Below are positions 23,044 to 23,879 of a DNA stretch of 23,879 bases, in pieces. The DNA is from an uncultured Bacillota bacterium. Its GTDB lineage: Bacteria > Bacillota > Dehalobacteriia > UBA4068. The stretch spans positions 1 through 23,879 of the forward strand of contig CAKQQU010000022.1 of the NCBI GenBank assembly GCA_934271085.1, written 5' to 3'. The translations under genes and the position numbers were made by a program. The notes beneath the pieces are model-generated. The model searched no databases and had not been told where the DNA came from. It saw only the letters and a list, made by a program, of their open reading frames with translations. The first letter of the stretch is position 1; each line of letters begins with the position of its first letter.

Positions 23044-23879
23044 ATGCCGAAAAAGAATTCCAAGGATAAAAAATATCCGGCGAAAAAGCATCTGCTCAAT
23101 TTTGCCATGATAATTGCCGGTACGCTCATCGATTGTTCGGGCTACCTTATTTTTATCACGCCCAATGATATGGTTGCAGGAGGTCTGTGGGGCATTGCCG
23201 CCATCATCAACCATTTTGTTGCCACCATCCCTATGGGCGTTTTCGTGGCCATCCTTAATGTACCGCTGCTGATCTGGGGCTGGAACAAGCTGAACCTGCG
23301 CTTTCTCATATATACTATCTTTGCCATTGCCCTGCAAACCTATTTGCTGGTATTCCTGGGTAATTATCTGCCAACATATACGGAGAATCCGCTGTTGGCC
23401 TGCCTTTTCGGCGGTGTGCTCAGCGGTGTGGGCAGCGCCCTGGTGGTCAAGTTCCACGGCAGCGGCGGCGGTACGGATATTATCGGCATTATCCTGCATG
23501 ATAAATACGATATGAGCATCAGCTCCATCAACCTGATCGTCAAAGTTGCGGTGGCAGCAGCCTCAGCCTTTATCTTCGGTTTTGAGCCTGCAATGTATAC
23601 TATGGTCTATATGGTGGTGGCAGCCAGCGTTTTTACCAAAACTCTGGCCGGCGCCAACCGCAAGCGCAATATGATGATAGTTACAGATCATGGCCCGGAT
23701 ATTGCGGAAAAAGTGATGCATGAGACAGGACGCGGCGTGACTATGATGCGGGGGCTTGGCGGTTATACCCATCAGCCAAAGGATGTGCTGTTCTGCGTGG
23801 TATCCCGTTTTGAGCTGGCTGCCCTTAAGGAAATAGTAAGGGATACCGATCCCCATGCTTTTGTCTGTATCAATGAATC
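23044..23879 (+). CDS. YitT family membrane protein, 3' end beyond the window
   Basis: The frame is open from ATG 23044 (AGAGG site, 6-nt spacing) to the last base, giving 278 codons without a stop. It shows a basic N-terminus (MPKKNSKDKKYPAKKH), then about five hydrophobic segments between residues 20 and 195, with the family signature GGVLSGVGSALVVKFHGSGGGTDIIG. A soluble C-terminal DUF2179-type domain (about 200 onward, NMMIVTDHGPDIAEKVMHETGRGVTMMRGLGGYT) follows. YitT proteins are widespread in Firmicutes; transport of a small ligand is suspected but substrate is not established. Few residues should be missing. Confidence 0.93.
   Translation, partial: MPKKNSKDKKYPAKKHLLNFAMIIAGTLIDCSGYLIFITPNDMVAGGLWGIAAIINHFVATIPMGVFVAILNVPLLIWGWNKLNLRFLIYTIFAIALQTYLLVFLGNYLPTYTENPLLACLFGGVLSGVGSALVVKFHGSGGGTDIIGIILHDKYDMSISSINLIVKVAVAAASAFIFGFEPAMYTMVYMVVAASVFTKTLAGANRKRNMMIVTDHGPDIAEKVMHETGRGVTMMRGLGGYTHQPKDVLFCVVSRFELAALKEIVRDTDPHAFVCINE

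Overview
The window reads as a chromosomal segment of an anaerobic, amino-acid-fermenting Firmicute. The evidence is a selenoprotein glycine/sarcosine/betaine-type reductase operon, CodY, a Gram-positive-style DivIB/FtsZ pair, a bifunctional RSH enzyme beside dtd and an MBL hydrolase, a 6S RNA next to aspS, and a YitT-family protein. GC is moderate and ribosome binding sites are AGGAGG-like. A Negativicutes or Clostridia lineage is plausible, but I cannot name a genus.

Region 1 (1-9430, all +) is a catabolic block. It opens with the last 67 coding bases of a class III aminotransferase, followed by a complete class III aminotransferase whose 3' end is identical to the first over 77 bp, so this is a tandem duplication cut by the window edge. 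The reductase operon follows: grdE-like, grdB-like (in-frame UGA at 4219), trxB, trxA, grdA (in-frame UGA at 6227, Sec44), grdC and grdD. Electrons should run NADPH -> TrxB -> TrxA -> selenoprotein A; protein B activates the substrate; the GrdC/GrdD pair releases acetyl phosphate for ATP formation. The A and C components look conventional. The B component does not: the GrdE-like subunit has no cysteine where the pyruvoyl-forming cysteine is expected, and the GrdB-like subunit has U-G-T-S where U-G-T-C is usual. A non-standard substrate or chemistry is a reasonable hypothesis.

Region 2 (9570-13926, all -) holds hisS and aspS under a near-consensus promoter, then a 6S RNA with its own extended -10 promoter, then pyrF.

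Region 3 (14009-20272, all +) holds divIB and ftsZ (no ftsA between them), codY, a terminator, then rsh, dtd and an MBL-fold hydrolase. It brings together cell division and two nutrient/GTP-(p)ppGpp regulators.

Region 4 (20306-23879) is mixed: a small zinc-ribbon protein (-), a cold-shock protein (+) with a strong promoter and a string of hairpins after its stop, a remarkable protein with about 17% cysteine and a 37-residue tandem repeat (-), a probable zinc-dependent phospholipase-C-like protein (-), and a YitT-family membrane protein (+) cut by the window end.
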